Numbered from the stretch's first letter, positions 25,445-34,492 are shown. The stretch is 64,000 bases of DNA from Fimadaptatus sp050946055 (GCA_050946055.1 JBMNUB010000002.1:62001-126000); one strand, 5' to 3'. Program-made: numbers and translations. Notes: a model not told the origin generated them from the sequence alone.

Positions 25445-25503
25445 ATATGCTCCCGCCATGAGGTGCGGCAAAACAAAGCGCCGGGCCTCGTGGGGGAGCA
25501 TAT
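25445..25503. other. Long two-part hairpin of unknown role
   Basis: The outer arms ATATGCTCCC and GGGAGCATAT (10 bp, perfect) continue inwards as CCATGAGG/CCTCGTGG around a 22-base loop that can itself fold (TGCGGC/GCGCCG-like). No T run on either side. It could be an RNA element or the relic of a small mobile element. The rest of 25504-25690 is featureless. Confidence 0.45.
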
Positions 25504-25693
25504 ATTGGTTCATGCGAATATGTAGATGCAGGCGAAGCGGCACTATGGCCGAGAGCCGGTAGCGCAGCAAAAGCCCGGAACTGCCCGCGTGTGACGATGC
25601 AACGTGCAAGGCGCGCGTGCGGAGTTCGCCGCTGCATGCAGGTGCGCGGCTGTATCTAAAAGGATTGCCGGCGGCGCAGCGGATACGAGCCGG

Positions 25694-26080
25694 TCAAACT
25701 GATATCCACCAGCACACGCCAAATTTATCAATGACCGTTGCGCAGCACTTGCTCCATGGCAGTTGATGAATGTACTCAATAACGACTCTGCCTTCACTTA
25801 GTATGCGAAAGGCATTGTATACCTTCTCTTCATCGCCCATTTCAAACACATTGAATGTCATGGTTTCCCATTTATACCTATGCACTATTTCGATATCGCA
25901 AGGATTAGTGGCTTCCGCTAGCGCCAAGAATCCCTCCCCGTTCACTGACAGCTCACAGTGCGCGTAAGCGGTGTTGTCATCATTGACAAACGCCTTTGTG
26001 ATCTCTGCGCCAAACGCCCGGCAATATATACTTGCCGCCTCAAAGCTGTTCTTCACGTAGACTTGAGTATAGTTTTTCAT
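25694..26080 (-). CDS. VOC (glyoxalase/PhnB-like) superfamily protein
   Basis: The start is the ATG ending at 26080, behind GGGAGG; 128 residues. It has the paired beta-alpha-beta-beta-beta pattern of the VOC fold. It begins KNYTQVYVKNSFEAASIYCRAFGAEI, typical of PhnB-like members, and ends with WSKCCATVIDKFGVCWWISV. The substrate is unknown. Codon use differs from neighbours: more A/T at third positions, and ATT/ATC as well as ATA for Ile. That suggests recent acquisition. It lies alone between repeat-rich gaps, with its own minus-strand promoter. Confidence 0.85.
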   Translation of the reverse strand: MKNYTQVYVKNSFEAASIYCRAFGAEITKAFVNDDNTAYAHCELSVNGEGFLALAEATNPCDIEIVHRYKWETMTFNVFEMGDEEKVYNAFRILSEGRVVIEYIHQLPWSKCCATVIDKFGVCWWISV

Positions 26081-26138
26081 TGCACGCCTCCCTTGCCGGT
26101 TGTGCGGCTTAAACGTTTCGGGGAACTTATCCGAACAA

Positions 26139-26147
26139 AGTATATCA
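26139..26147 (-). promoter_or_regulatory. Extended -10 promoter for the VOC gene
   Basis: On the minus strand TGATATACT (26147-26139) is an extended -10 box. The -35 is not clear. Confidence 0.5.
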
Positions 26148-26490
26148 GAAAAAGCTGAAAAATGCCACTGCACAATAAAAATGCCCGGGCAATGGCACGG
26201 TACTGGCAGGCGGCAAAGTGAAATGCCTGTCTGCGAGATACATACCTTTTGCGCAGCGAAGGCAGGCCATGTGCCAAATGCGGCGCAGGGCTGTGGACGC
26301 TATGGGCTAAACGCTGCGGGGCGAATCAATGCGTATGGGGAAGGGGCTTTAAGCATCGGGCCGTTCAGAGCAGCTCGCTTTTTGATTAGGGGCGATATGG
26401 CATAAGGCGGGACGGGCTTTACCCGCCGCGTTCGTAAAGCTTACCGGCGGAAATGCAAGCCCTGCCTGCGGATTGCCGCAAGTGCAGAGC
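26148..26490. other. Gene-free stretch
   Basis: No gene, repeat or strong hairpin apart from a small GGCGGG/CCCGCC inverted repeat near 26405-26430. Confidence 0.5.
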
Positions 26491-26529
26491 GAAAAAGCAG
26501 CCATGGCAGAGCTGACTGCCGTGGCTGCT
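26491..26529 (-). terminator. Strong intrinsic terminator, minus strand
   Basis: AGCAGCCATGGCAG (26496-26509) and CTGCCGTGGCTGCT (26516-26529) pair almost perfectly. On the minus strand the stem is followed by TTTTT (26496-26492). It would end minus-strand transcripts that pass element C. Confidence 0.8.
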
Positions 26530-26683
26530 TCGCTTATATTCGGCTTTTTTTCAGAGTACTGTATGCATGATGTATGAGGGGGGCAAATTCACCATGGCCT
26601 ATGCGCGCCATGCGAGCATTCGTTTGCTGCCTAAATAACGCTTTGGTGCGCTTTTGCCGCTTCGCTGCCGGAAACCTAATCAT

Positions 26684-26994
26684 AATCCCCCGGCCGCATT
26701 CGACCGGGGATGCAGACTGTCAGCCACTGGAGAGCTCGACGGGCTTCGCAGCCCGCCGGCTTTAATCGCGCCCGGCGGCATGTGCGGCGGGCGCTCAGAA
26801 TGTTTTTACGCAGGAAAAGCGCATTTCTAGGAGTAAAAATATCTGCTTGCAGTTTCTACGCTCGGAAATGCGTTAGGATTTAAGTGGAAACTGAGTAGGG
26901 GTGGCAGTGGCGGGGGAGGTTCTCCCGCGGCCACGCCTGCCTAAAATACATTTTTGACAAACTGAATCCCCCGGCCGCATTCGACCGGGGGATG
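26684..26994 (-). mobile_element. Element C: third copy of the structured repeat element, minus strand
   Basis: The core 26713-26964 lies between hairpins AATCCCCCGG...CCGGGG at 26684-26712 and 26965-26994 (one base different in length). Read on the minus strand the core starts TTTGTCAAAAA and ends CTGACAGTCTG. It contains the shared blocks CCCCCGCCACTGCCACCCCT, CAGTTTCCAC...GTAGAAACTG, ATATTTTTACTCC...GCGTAAAAA and GCGCCCGCCG/CCGGGCGC. The right-hand hairpin starts six bases after the stop of the L,D-transpeptidase gene and is probably its terminator. So here too the element lies just downstream of a gene, in the gene's direction. Confidence 0.7.
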
Positions 26995-27000
26995 GTATCG

Positions 27001-28185
27001 TCAGTTGCGCACCACGACGGTGGTACCGGCGGGACAGTTGTTGTATATCCACTTGGCGTCCTCTACCTTGAGGCGCACGCAGCCGTGCGAGGCGCGGCGG
27101 CCAAGGTTGCGCACCGAGGACGAGGTGGGACTGCCGCCCTTCTGATTGTATATCACCGAGTGGAAGTAGTAGCTGCCCACTATGCGATATGCGTACTGCG
27201 CCCAGCAGTCATATGCGCGGAAGTAGTGCCAGCGGTTAATGCGCTCGGTGGAGCGGTAGGTGCCAAGGGGCGTGGGGGTCTCGCGCTTGCCGGTGGAGCA
27301 GATGAACTTGTCCACCAGCTTGCTGTAAGAGCCGCCCTCGTTCTTGTATACGTATACGCGCTGCTCGGATACGTCGATTATCAACTTGTAGGGGTAGCGC
27401 GCGTTGGGGTCGGTGCATTTCTTGGCGGAGGAGGAGAACAGCTTTTCCTGAGTGGCGCGGTCGGCTGTGCCGCTTACCTCAAGACCATTGGTCTTTTGGA
27501 AGTCCTTTATGGCGTACAGCGTGGAAGAACCAAACTCGCCATCCACTTCGGAATCCAGCAGGTATTCAAGCGAGGCCAGACGGCGCTGCAGGCGCGATAC
27601 CTGAGAGCCTGAGCTGCCGCTCTTCATGGTCTGATAATAGCGCGGCACGCCGTCGTTTGCCAGCAGAGTCAGCAGCGCGGAATCGGCGGTGCCTACTTCC
27701 TCAAGATAGTAGTCCACGATGCCGTGCGCATTGAGCAGCGCCAGATAAGTCTGTAGGCGCGATACCGCATCCTCGGTGCGCTCTCCGAACACGCCGTCGG
27801 CGGACTCGGAGGAGAAGCCCAGTATCTTGAGCTGGGTCTGCAGATTGCGCACATCCTCGCCGCGGCTGCCTATGCTGAGGCTGGGCGCGACGGTGGGAGT
27901 AGCGGAAGGCTCAGCGGAAGGCTCGGCAGAAGGCGCGTCGGTGGGCTGCACAGGTTCATCCGTGGGCTTCTGGGTGGGTTCGTCCGTGGGTGCGTTTGTC
28001 GGCGCGGATGTGGGGGTGGCGGTCGGCGCTATGGGCGTCGGCGAGGGCTCCTCATCGATGCCGTCGGTCGGGCGCGTAATGGATTCGTGATCGGCAATAC
28101 CGTCGTCGCTGTCCGCAAACGCCGTGCCGAAACAGGTAAGCGTCATGGCCATGACCAGCAATAGGCATATCAGACGTCTCTTCAT
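27001..28185 (-). CDS. Secreted L,D-transpeptidase with two peptidoglycan-binding domains (paralog 1)
   Basis: A 394-residue protein with a signal peptide (MKRRLICLLLVMAMTLT..., cleavage near residue 24), a Thr/Pro/Glu-rich linker (30-100), two PG_binding_1 repeats (about 100-180 and 185-255) and a C-terminal YkuD domain. The catalytic motif is SHGCVRL with Cys369. It should make 3-3 peptide cross-links or attach proteins to peptidoglycan outside the membrane. GGAGTGAG lies before the ATG. A close paralog is 795 bases away in the same direction with the same domain order. Confidence 0.93.
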   Translation of the reverse strand: MKRRLICLLLVMAMTLTCFGTAFADSDDGIADHESITRPTDGIDEEPSPTPIAPTATPTSAPTNAPTDEPTQKPTDEPVQPTDAPSAEPSAEPSATPTVAPSLSIGSRGEDVRNLQTQLKILGFSSESADGVFGERTEDAVSRLQTYLALLNAHGIVDYYLEEVGTADSALLTLLANDGVPRYYQTMKSGSSGSQVSRLQRRLASLEYLLDSEVDGEFGSSTLYAIKDFQKTNGLEVSGTADRATQEKLFSSSAKKCTDPNARYPYKLIIDVSEQRVYVYKNEGGSYSKLVDKFICSTGKRETPTPLGTYRSTERINRWHYFRAYDCWAQYAYRIVGSYYFHSVIYNQKGGSPTSSSVRNLGRRASHGCVRLKVEDAKWIYNNCPAGTTVVVRN

Positions 28186-28469
28186 AATCTTATCTCACTC
28201 CAAGGATTGCCACGTGGCATATTTGGCCGGTTATAGCGGCTGTTAGATGTTAGACAGCCCTTGACCTGAAAAAGTTCCCATATAATGAAAAAAATGTAAG
28301 AGATGGGGCTGAAAAAAACCACGATATCGCCGCAAAACAAATATGGCTGGAGCGATGCCGCGGCATATGCGCACATGCATGTAAAGCAGGGCGGTATTGC
28401 GCTTACATTCGACTGCCCGCGGAGCTGGCGCGCAAGCGACGGAAGGGCTTGCGCCGTGACAGTGTGCCA

Positions 28470-28815
28470 GAATCACTCCACCCCGGCGAGTGCGGGGAAA
28501 AGCCGCGTCTATGGCCTAGGCGCAGTCACAGGCGTGAATTACACCCGCCCGCTTTTGCGGGGAAAAGTCCAGATATGCGGAGCATACGGGCAAAGCTGCT
28601 GAACCACCACGGCAAATGCGGGGAAAAGCTGCGTCTATGGCCTAGGCGCAGTCACAGGCGTGAATTACACCCGCCCGCTTTTGCGGGGAAAAGTCCAGAT
28701 ATGCGGAGCATACGGGCAAAGCTGCTGAATCACCCCGGCGAATGCGGGGAAAATGGTTGCAAGCGGGCAGGGATATACTAGGCCATGCGTAACTACCCGC
28801 AAATTTGTGGGAAAA
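28470..28815. repeat. CRISPR-like repeat array inside a 126-bp tandem duplication
   Basis: Six units end in GCGGGGAAAA or a variant, at 28470-28501, 28536-28566, 28601-28627, 28662-28692, 28727-28753 and 28790-28815. The intervals between them are 34, 34, 34, 34 and 36 bases. Each unit has a short palindrome before GAAAA (CCCCGG...CGGGG, CCCGC...GCGGG, CCCGCAAA/TTTGTGGG), like type I-E repeats. Units 1+2 and 3+4 with their intervals are a 126-bp tandem duplicate, and unit 1 has four extra bases. There are no cas genes nearby. It may be a decayed array or only another intergenic duplication. The rest of 28186-28469 shows nothing. Confidence 0.45.
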
Positions 28816-28980
28816 TAGCTAAGCCCTGCGCGCCGGGATGGCGGTTCAGAAGGCGCAGGTACCTTGCGATGCGCAAAAAGCGCCCCGCCATCAACACAGA
28901 CGTTGAAAGCGGGGCGCTCATATGCGGGCAATGCGCAGGCTCATGCGCAGGCTCATGCGGGCCTGTCGCTATGTGCCGCG

Positions 28981-30279
28981 TCAGTTGCGCACTACGACCG
29001 TAGTGCCGTCGGCGCAGTTGTTGTATATCCACTTGGCATCCTTGACGCTCAGGCGTATGCAGCCGTGCGAGGCGCGCTTGCCCAGATTGCGCACCGAGGA
29101 CGAGGTGGGCTCGCCACCCTTCTGATTGTACAGCACGGAGTGGAACAGTATGCTGCCGTCTATGCGCCAGGAGTACTGGGCGTAGCACTTGTACTTGGTG
29201 AAGTAGTGCCAGCGGTTGGTGGGGCCGTCGCCGCGGAATGTGCCGAGGGGCGTGGGGTTGGACTTGGTGCCGGTAGAGCAGACCATCACGCGCGCCAGCG
29301 GGCCGTATGCGCCGTTCTCGTAGCCGTAAGCGTACACGCGCTGATCGGATACGTCCACTACCAGCTTGTACTTGCTGTACGACTTGCCATTGCCCTTGGA
29401 GTGCTTGTTGGCCGGCTCAAGGGTGGGCTTGGCGGTGGGTACGGCATCCTCGGCGTAGAGCTTTTCCTGAGTGGCCTTGTCGGCTATGCCGCTCTGCTCC
29501 AGCCCGTTGTGCTTCTGGAAGTAGCGCACGGCGGACTCGGTGTTGCTGCCGAACATGCCGTCCACGCCGTCCACCAGATAGTACAGGTTGGTCAGCCGCC
29601 TTTGCAGACGGCTCACGTCGCTGCCCTCGACACCGTTTGTCAGATCGGAGTAGTATACCTTGAAGTCGGGATCGTTAAGCACCTCATAGCCATGCTCGTC
29701 CAGTATGCCGTCGGCAACATAGGGCGTAGGCGTGGGCGTGGGCAGGGCCGTGGGCGCAGGCGTGGCAGCGGCGGTGCTGCCGGGCTGCTCGGTGCCGAAG
29801 TAGTGCAGCGCCTTGGGGGTGGAGGTGGGCAGAGCCGTGGGCTCCATGGTGGGTATCTTTGTGGGCAGGGATGTGGGCTGGGCAGTTGCGGAGGGATCGA
29901 CATATTGCAGCTGCACTCCGGCGTGCTCGGCCATGAACTCCTGGAAGGCTATCACGCCTTTGCGCGTGTTGGGGCCGAAGTAACCGTCGGCATCGTCGGT
30001 CAGGAAGCCCAGCAGGCGCAGGCGCGTCTGCACTTCCTTTACTATGTCGCCCTGCACGTCCTCGGTCAGCACCATGGGCGTGGGCTGAGCTGTGGGGATG
30101 TACGTGGGCATGGCGCTCGGCTCGTCCGTGGCCTGCTCGCCCGGCTCCTCTGTGGGGATGACGGTGGGTGCGGCAGTGGGCTGGGCGGCACTGTCAGCGC
30201 CCTCGGCCAGCGCCGTAGGCAGGATGATAGTAAGCGCCAGCATCAGCGCCATTATGGCGGAAAGTACTTTGCGGTGCAT
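28981..30279 (-). CDS. Secreted L,D-transpeptidase with two peptidoglycan-binding domains (paralog 2)
   Basis: The start is the ATG ending at 30279, behind GGAGTGAT; an upstream in-frame ATG at 30303 would spoil the signal peptide. The 432-residue product has a signal peptide (to about residue 26), a Thr/Pro/Glu linker, a first PG-binding repeat, a second Pro/Thr-rich linker (about 135-195), a second PG-binding repeat and a YkuD domain with SHGCIRL (Cys407). The last 130 residues closely match paralog 1 while the linkers differ. Same proposed reaction, in the cell wall. The two genes probably arose by local duplication. Confidence 0.93.
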   Translation of the reverse strand: MHRKVLSAIMALMLALTIILPTALAEGADSAAQPTAAPTVIPTEEPGEQATDEPSAMPTYIPTAQPTPMVLTEDVQGDIVKEVQTRLRLLGFLTDDADGYFGPNTRKGVIAFQEFMAEHAGVQLQYVDPSATAQPTSLPTKIPTMEPTALPTSTPKALHYFGTEQPGSTAAATPAPTALPTPTPTPYVADGILDEHGYEVLNDPDFKVYYSDLTNGVEGSDVSRLQRRLTNLYYLVDGVDGMFGSNTESAVRYFQKHNGLEQSGIADKATQEKLYAEDAVPTAKPTLEPANKHSKGNGKSYSKYKLVVDVSDQRVYAYGYENGAYGPLARVMVCSTGTKSNPTPLGTFRGDGPTNRWHYFTKYKCYAQYSWRIDGSILFHSVLYNQKGGEPTSSSVRNLGKRASHGCIRLSVKDAKWIYNNCADGTTVVVRN

Positions 30280-30444
30280 GCGGGTATCACTCCATTTTTC
30301 CAAATGTATTGCGCCGCGCGATAGCGGCTTATATATAATAGACGTATGAAAATCAGTTTGGTGTCGCTCTGGAATGGATAATATGCGCAGAAATGAAATA
30401 ATTCACCTAAACATTACGCAATAAAGGGCCGGAAGCAAAGACAA

Positions 30445-30475
30445 GCGCCGCGCGGGCGTTTTCCCGGCGCGGCGC
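30445..30475. terminator. GC-rich hairpin downstream of the carboxypeptidase gene
   Basis: GCGCCGCGCGGG and CCCGGCGCGGCGC pair with one bulge. On the minus strand it is followed by TTGTCTTT. It lies 115 bases after the stop at 30591; the rest of 30280-30590 is featureless apart from an AT-rich TATTATATATA (minus) near 30330-30340 that may be the promoter of paralog 2. Confidence 0.4.
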
Positions 30476-30590
30476 AGTCCTGTTGCCGATGGGCAAATCT
30501 TGCTGCCTGCACTTCACATGATATGCAGGGCAGCGTGCAAATTGGCATAAAGGTTTAGCATTTGCCGCTTAAAGCCATCGCCATGCGGCG

Positions 30591-32021
30591 TCACTTGCGG
30601 CGGTTGTAGGGGTCGTAGTCGTAATAGCCGTATCCGCGGCGCGCGCGGCGGCGGCGGCGGCGTGCGCGCTCGCGAGCCACGTTTATGGCTATCATTATAA
30701 GCAGCACGCCTATTACGCATATCAGCGGCACTATCCACACCATTTTGTTGGGCGCGGAGCTTTCAGTCTCGTTCTGGGACTGTATGGCCTCGTCTATGGT
30801 GGGCGGCACGGCCACGGGCGCGGCGGCTACCTGATTGGCGGCGACCAGAGTGTACTGATATGTGTAGCCGCCGGGCGCGTTGTAGGTGAGAGTACCCATG
30901 ATGTCGCCTGCATTGACGGGCGCTTTAAGCTCGCGCGAGTAGCTGACAGAGAGCATGTCGGTGAAGTTTGACTGTATCTGGGCTATCTCGGAGGGAGTGG
31001 CGCAGATGGGGTCGGAGCTTTCGGGGGCGGCTATGTTGAGAGTGACTATGCCGCCCGAGGGGTCGTTCGGATCAGCGCCGTCCAGCTGCACGGTTATGGG
31101 GCGCGCCGCGTATAGCGATATCGGGTCGTAATCGTCATATGTGGCAAAGCCGTATTCCATAAGGCGTATCGAGTCTATCCACTTGCCCTCGGTCGTGGAC
31201 AGAAGCACTACGCTTATCAGGTCAACTCCGTCCCTTGTGGCAGAGCCTACGAATGTGTTGCCGGCCTTGCTGGTGTAGCCGGTCTTTATGCCCGTGCCGT
31301 ATACGTACTTGTACTTCATCGAGGTGTCGTTGCGGGCTATGAACTGGTTCTTTGTCCACTTGGTAGTGTCTTCGCTGCGCTTGTTGTTGGCGGGAATCGT
31401 GTAGTTGGTGGTTGAAGCTATCTGACGGAACTCGGGGTTCTTCATGGCTTCCAGCGCTATCATTGCCAGATCGCGCGCGGTGGTGTAGTGTTCGGGATCG
31501 TGGAAGCCGTGCGGGTTGGCAAAGTGGGTGTCCTGGCAGCCTATCTGCTGGGCGCGTGCGTTCATCATGTCCACAAACGTCGCTTCATCGCCGGCCACAA
31601 GTATGGCGATGGCTATGCCCGCATCGTTGCCGGAACATATGAAGAAGGTGTTCAGCAGCGCGCGCCAGGTCATCTCCTCGCCGGTTATTAGACCTACCAG
31701 CGACGAGCCTTCGGGGTACTGGTTGGCCGCGGCGGGTATGGTTATAGTGACATCCAGATCGGGGACATTCTCAAGCGCCAGCAGCAGCGTCATTATCTTG
31801 GTGGTAGAGGCAGGAAAGCGGCGGGTGTCCGCATCCTTGGCATAGAGCGTGCGCCCTGTGTGGCCGTCTATGAGTATGGCGCTGGCGGCGACCAGATCGG
31901 CATCCTGAAGCGATGCCGGCTCATCGGCATTGTACGCAAGGGCCGTGGGCGCAAACGAGAGCAGCAGAGTCAGCGTCATGAGCAGCGCAACAAGGCGCAA
32001 ACGCAAATGAGATGATGTCAT
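30591..32021 (-). CDS. dacF: D-alanyl-D-alanine carboxypeptidase (DacF/PBP5 type)
   Basis: The start is the ATG ending at 32021, eight bases after AGGAG; a longer frame adds 26 unrelated residues. The 476-residue product has a signal peptide (to about 29) and a peptidase S11 domain with ASTTK (Ser72, Lys75), SGND (SxN) and KTGYT (KTG). A C-terminal PBP5-type beta domain and a membrane helix (about 430-450) follow. The cytoplasmic tail is unusual: a run of Arg, then Tyr/Gly-rich residues. It removes terminal D-Ala from muropeptides. PBP5-type enzymes normally use an amphipathic helix rather than a true membrane span. Confidence 0.92.
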   Translation of the reverse strand: MTSSHLRLRLVALLMTLTLLLSFAPTALAYNADEPASLQDADLVAASAILIDGHTGRTLYAKDADTRRFPASTTKIMTLLLALENVPDLDVTITIPAAANQYPEGSSLVGLITGEEMTWRALLNTFFICSGNDAGIAIAILVAGDEATFVDMMNARAQQIGCQDTHFANPHGFHDPEHYTTARDLAMIALEAMKNPEFRQIASTTNYTIPANNKRSEDTTKWTKNQFIARNDTSMKYKYVYGTGIKTGYTSKAGNTFVGSATRDGVDLISVVLLSTTEGKWIDSIRLMEYGFATYDDYDPISLYAARPITVQLDGADPNDPSGGIVTLNIAAPESSDPICATPSEIAQIQSNFTDMLSVSYSRELKAPVNAGDIMGTLTYNAPGGYTYQYTLVAANQVAAAPVAVPPTIDEAIQSQNETESSAPNKMVWIVPLICVIGVLLIMIAINVARERARRRRRRARRGYGYYDYDPYNRRK

Positions 32022-32151
32022 ATCCAAAACTCCTTTGCCGTAAAGCGGTTTGCACGGCATAGCCGTGCCGGACTGCACAAGGCTGCTTGGCGCGTGCATG
32101 GGGCGTCAAGCGAACATGCGCGATACGCCAGGCTGAACAAATACATAAATC

Positions 32152-32157
32152 ATTATA
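32152..32157 (-). promoter_or_regulatory. Possible -10 box for the carboxypeptidase gene
   Basis: TATAAT on the minus strand (32157-32152), 131 bases before the ATG. The -35 is not convincing. Confidence 0.35.
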
Positions 32158-32219
32158 ACTCATTTTGCGTGCGCATGTGTGCAAAGACATGTTAAATCAC
32201 GCTCCGCGCGCGCGAAGTC

Positions 32220-32248
32220 TTGTATTTGAGGGCGGATTTGTCTATAAT
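32220..32248 (+). promoter_or_regulatory. Sigma-A promoter for the two-component operon
   Basis: TTGTAT (32220-32225), a 17-base spacer, TATAAT (32243-32248). It drives the response regulator gene at 32356 and probably the three genes after it, which are tightly spaced. Confidence 0.75.
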
Positions 32249-32355
32249 ATAAGGTATATATGGCTATTTTTGCTGACGCGCAGCACGGCCGCGCCCTCCC
32301 ATATAGAGGATATGCGCGCCGTCCGGCTTTTTAAACGCGCGGGAGAGGAGATATA

Positions 32356-33048
32356 ATGGCTAAAAAACTGCTGCTCGTAGATGACGAGCCTTTGATACTC
32401 AAGGGACTGAAATTCTCTCTGGAACAGGACGGCTATGAGACTGAGTCCGCCGCCGACGGCGAGGAGGCTCTGGCAAAGGTCGAGGCCTGCGAATACGACC
32501 TGATACTGCTGGACGTGATGCTGCCCAAGATGAGCGGCATAGAGGTGTGCCAGCGCATACGCGAAAAGAGCACCGTGCCGATAATCATGCTCACCGCCAA
32601 GGGCGAGGATATGGATAAGATACTGGGTCTGGAATACGGCGCGGACGACTACATGACCAAGCCCTTTAACATATTGGAGGTCAAGGCGCGCATAAAGTCC
32701 ATACTGCGCCGCGTGAACGCTTCGCGTCAGGAGGAGAAGCAGTCCACCGTAACCGTGCGCGACCTGACGGTCAACTTCAACAACCGCTCCGTGTCCATAG
32801 CCGGGCGCGATGTCAACCTGACAGCCAAGGAATTTGACCTTTTGCAGCTGTTCATAACCAACAGGGGCAAGGTGTTCAGCCGCGAGATGCTGATGGAGAG
32901 CATATGGAAGTATGAGTTCCTGGGCGATCTGCGCACGGTGGACGTGCATATACGCCGCCTGCGCGAAAAGATAGAGAAGAATCCCGCGCAGCCCATGTAC
33001 ATCTTCACCAAGTGGGGAGTGGGTTACTATTTCACGGACAAGGATTAA
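32356..33048 (+). CDS. OmpR/PhoB-family response regulator
   Basis: A 230-residue protein starting at ATG 32356 behind GGGAGAGGAG. The receiver domain (1-120) has acidic residues DDEP, the phosphoacceptor Asp53 in LILLDVMLP, Thr in MLTAK and Lys in TKPF. The C-terminal winged helix (130-230) has LTAKEFDLLQLF, VDVHIRRLREKIE and WGVGYYF. It is closest in pattern to WalR/PhoP-type regulators. The kinase gene follows 16 bases later. Targets are not visible; the neighbouring wall enzymes make an envelope role plausible. Confidence 0.95.
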   Translation: MAKKLLLVDDEPLILKGLKFSLEQDGYETESAADGEEALAKVEACEYDLILLDVMLPKMSGIEVCQRIREKSTVPIIMLTAKGEDMDKILGLEYGADDYMTKPFNILEVKARIKSILRRVNASRQEEKQSTVTVRDLTVNFNNRSVSIAGRDVNLTAKEFDLLQLFITNRGKVFSREMLMESIWKYEFLGDLRTVDVHIRRLREKIEKNPAQPMYIFTKWGVGYYFTDKD

Positions 33049-33064
33049 GAGCCTGCTGGCATCG

Positions 33065-34492
33065 GTGCGCTGGCGGCTACTGCTTTTGTATATGCTTATG
33101 ATAGGCGTCGCCTTCTATATAGTGGCGGCGTCTCTCATTGACCTTGTGGGAGACTACATGCTGGATATGCGCGTGCGCGAGGAGCAGCAGATAGCCGAGC
33201 GTCTGGCGATAGAGCTGACCCCCGCGCTGCGAGAGGGCGACGGCGACGCGCTGTATGAGGCCGCCAAGGCCGCTTCGCGCGAGTACGGCGGGCGCGTGCT
33301 GGTGCTGGACGCATACGGCGCGGTGCAGGCCGATGCCTTCTCGCTGCTAAACGGCGCGCAGCTGGATCACCCGGAGGTGGTGGCCGTGCTGGGCGGCGGG
33401 CGCGCGGGCGCGCATGGCTTCTATAAGGAGGAACTGCCCGGCGTAAACTGGCTGCTGAGCGGGCTGGGGCTTGTTGAGGACGCTCAGGTCTATGGGCTGT
33501 ACGCCTCGGGCATGGTCTCGGGCGACGGCGTGATGGGCGTGCTGCTGTATTCGGTAAGCGAGCAGGAGCTGTACAGCCGGCTGGTGTTCATACGCAGGCA
33601 GATGATATACTGGCTGCTGGGCGTGGCGCTGGCGACCATACTCGTGGTGCTGTTCCTGTCAAGAATTGTCACCAAGCCCATAAAGGCGCTCAGCGAAGGC
33701 ATAGCGCACATGAGCGTGGGCGACTTTTCGCACCGCGTGATAATACGCGGCCATTCGGAGTACGCGCAGCTGGCGGCAGCCTTCAACATGATGAGCGAAA
33801 AGCTGGAGAATCTGGATAGATCGCGCAGCCAGTTCGTGTCCAACGCCTCGCATGAGCTCAAGACGCCGCTGGCCACTATGAAGATACTGATAGAGTCGCT
33901 GATATATCAGGATGCGTTCGATCCTGACATGACGCGCGAGTTCCTGACCGACATAAACAAGGAGATAGACAGGCTCAACTCCGTGATAGGCGATCTGCTG
34001 ACGCTGGTCAACATGGACAGCGGCGAGATGCGCTTGCGCCTGAGCGACCTGCAACTGGACGAGATGCTGGCCGAGACCGTCAAGCGCCTGACACCGCTTG
34101 CGGGCAACCGCGACATAGCGCTGACGCTGGAAGCGCACGCCGCGCCCATAGTCGAGGGCGACTCCAGCAAGATACAGCAGGTGTTCTACAACCTCATCGA
34201 CAACGCCATAAAGTACACGCCCGCAGGGGGCAAGGTGCGCGTGGAGCTGGGCGAGAACGCACGCTTTGCCATAGTCAAGGTGTCGGATACCGGAATCGGC
34301 ATACCGCAGTCCGAGATAGCGCACGTGTTCGACAGGTTCTACCGCGTGGACAAGGCGCGCTCGCGCGAGACGGGCGGCACAGGTCTGGGGCTTTCGATAG
34401 TCCAGCAGATAGTGCAGCTGCACGGCGGCCAGATAAACGTGCAGTCGGTGGAGGATAAGGGCTCGGTATTCACGGTGACGCTGCCCAAGTAA
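33065..34492 (+). CDS. Sensor histidine kinase (WalK/PhoR type)
   Basis: I use GTG 33065, but the frame is open upstream and the ribosome site is poor; CTG 33053 or 33056 are alternatives, with coupling to the regulator gene. The protein has about 475 residues: TM1 (6-24), an extracytoplasmic sensor domain (25-170), TM2 (about 178-197), HAMP (198-250), HisKA with SHELKTPL (His263), and HATPase with NLIDNAIKYTP (N box), DTGIGIP (G1) and TGLGLSIV (G2). It phosphorylates the upstream regulator. The ligand is unknown. Confidence 0.94.
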   Translation: MRWRLLLLYMLMIGVAFYIVAASLIDLVGDYMLDMRVREEQQIAERLAIELTPALREGDGDALYEAAKAASREYGGRVLVLDAYGAVQADAFSLLNGAQLDHPEVVAVLGGGRAGAHGFYKEELPGVNWLLSGLGLVEDAQVYGLYASGMVSGDGVMGVLLYSVSEQELYSRLVFIRRQMIYWLLGVALATILVVLFLSRIVTKPIKALSEGIAHMSVGDFSHRVIIRGHSEYAQLAAAFNMMSEKLENLDRSRSQFVSNASHELKTPLATMKILIESLIYQDAFDPDMTREFLTDINKEIDRLNSVIGDLLTLVNMDSGEMRLRLSDLQLDEMLAETVKRLTPLAGNRDIALTLEAHAAPIVEGDSSKIQQVFYNLIDNAIKYTPAGGKVRVELGENARFAIVKVSDTGIGIPQSEIAHVFDRFYRVDKARSRETGGTGLGLSIVQQIVQLHGGQINVQSVEDKGSVFTVTLPK

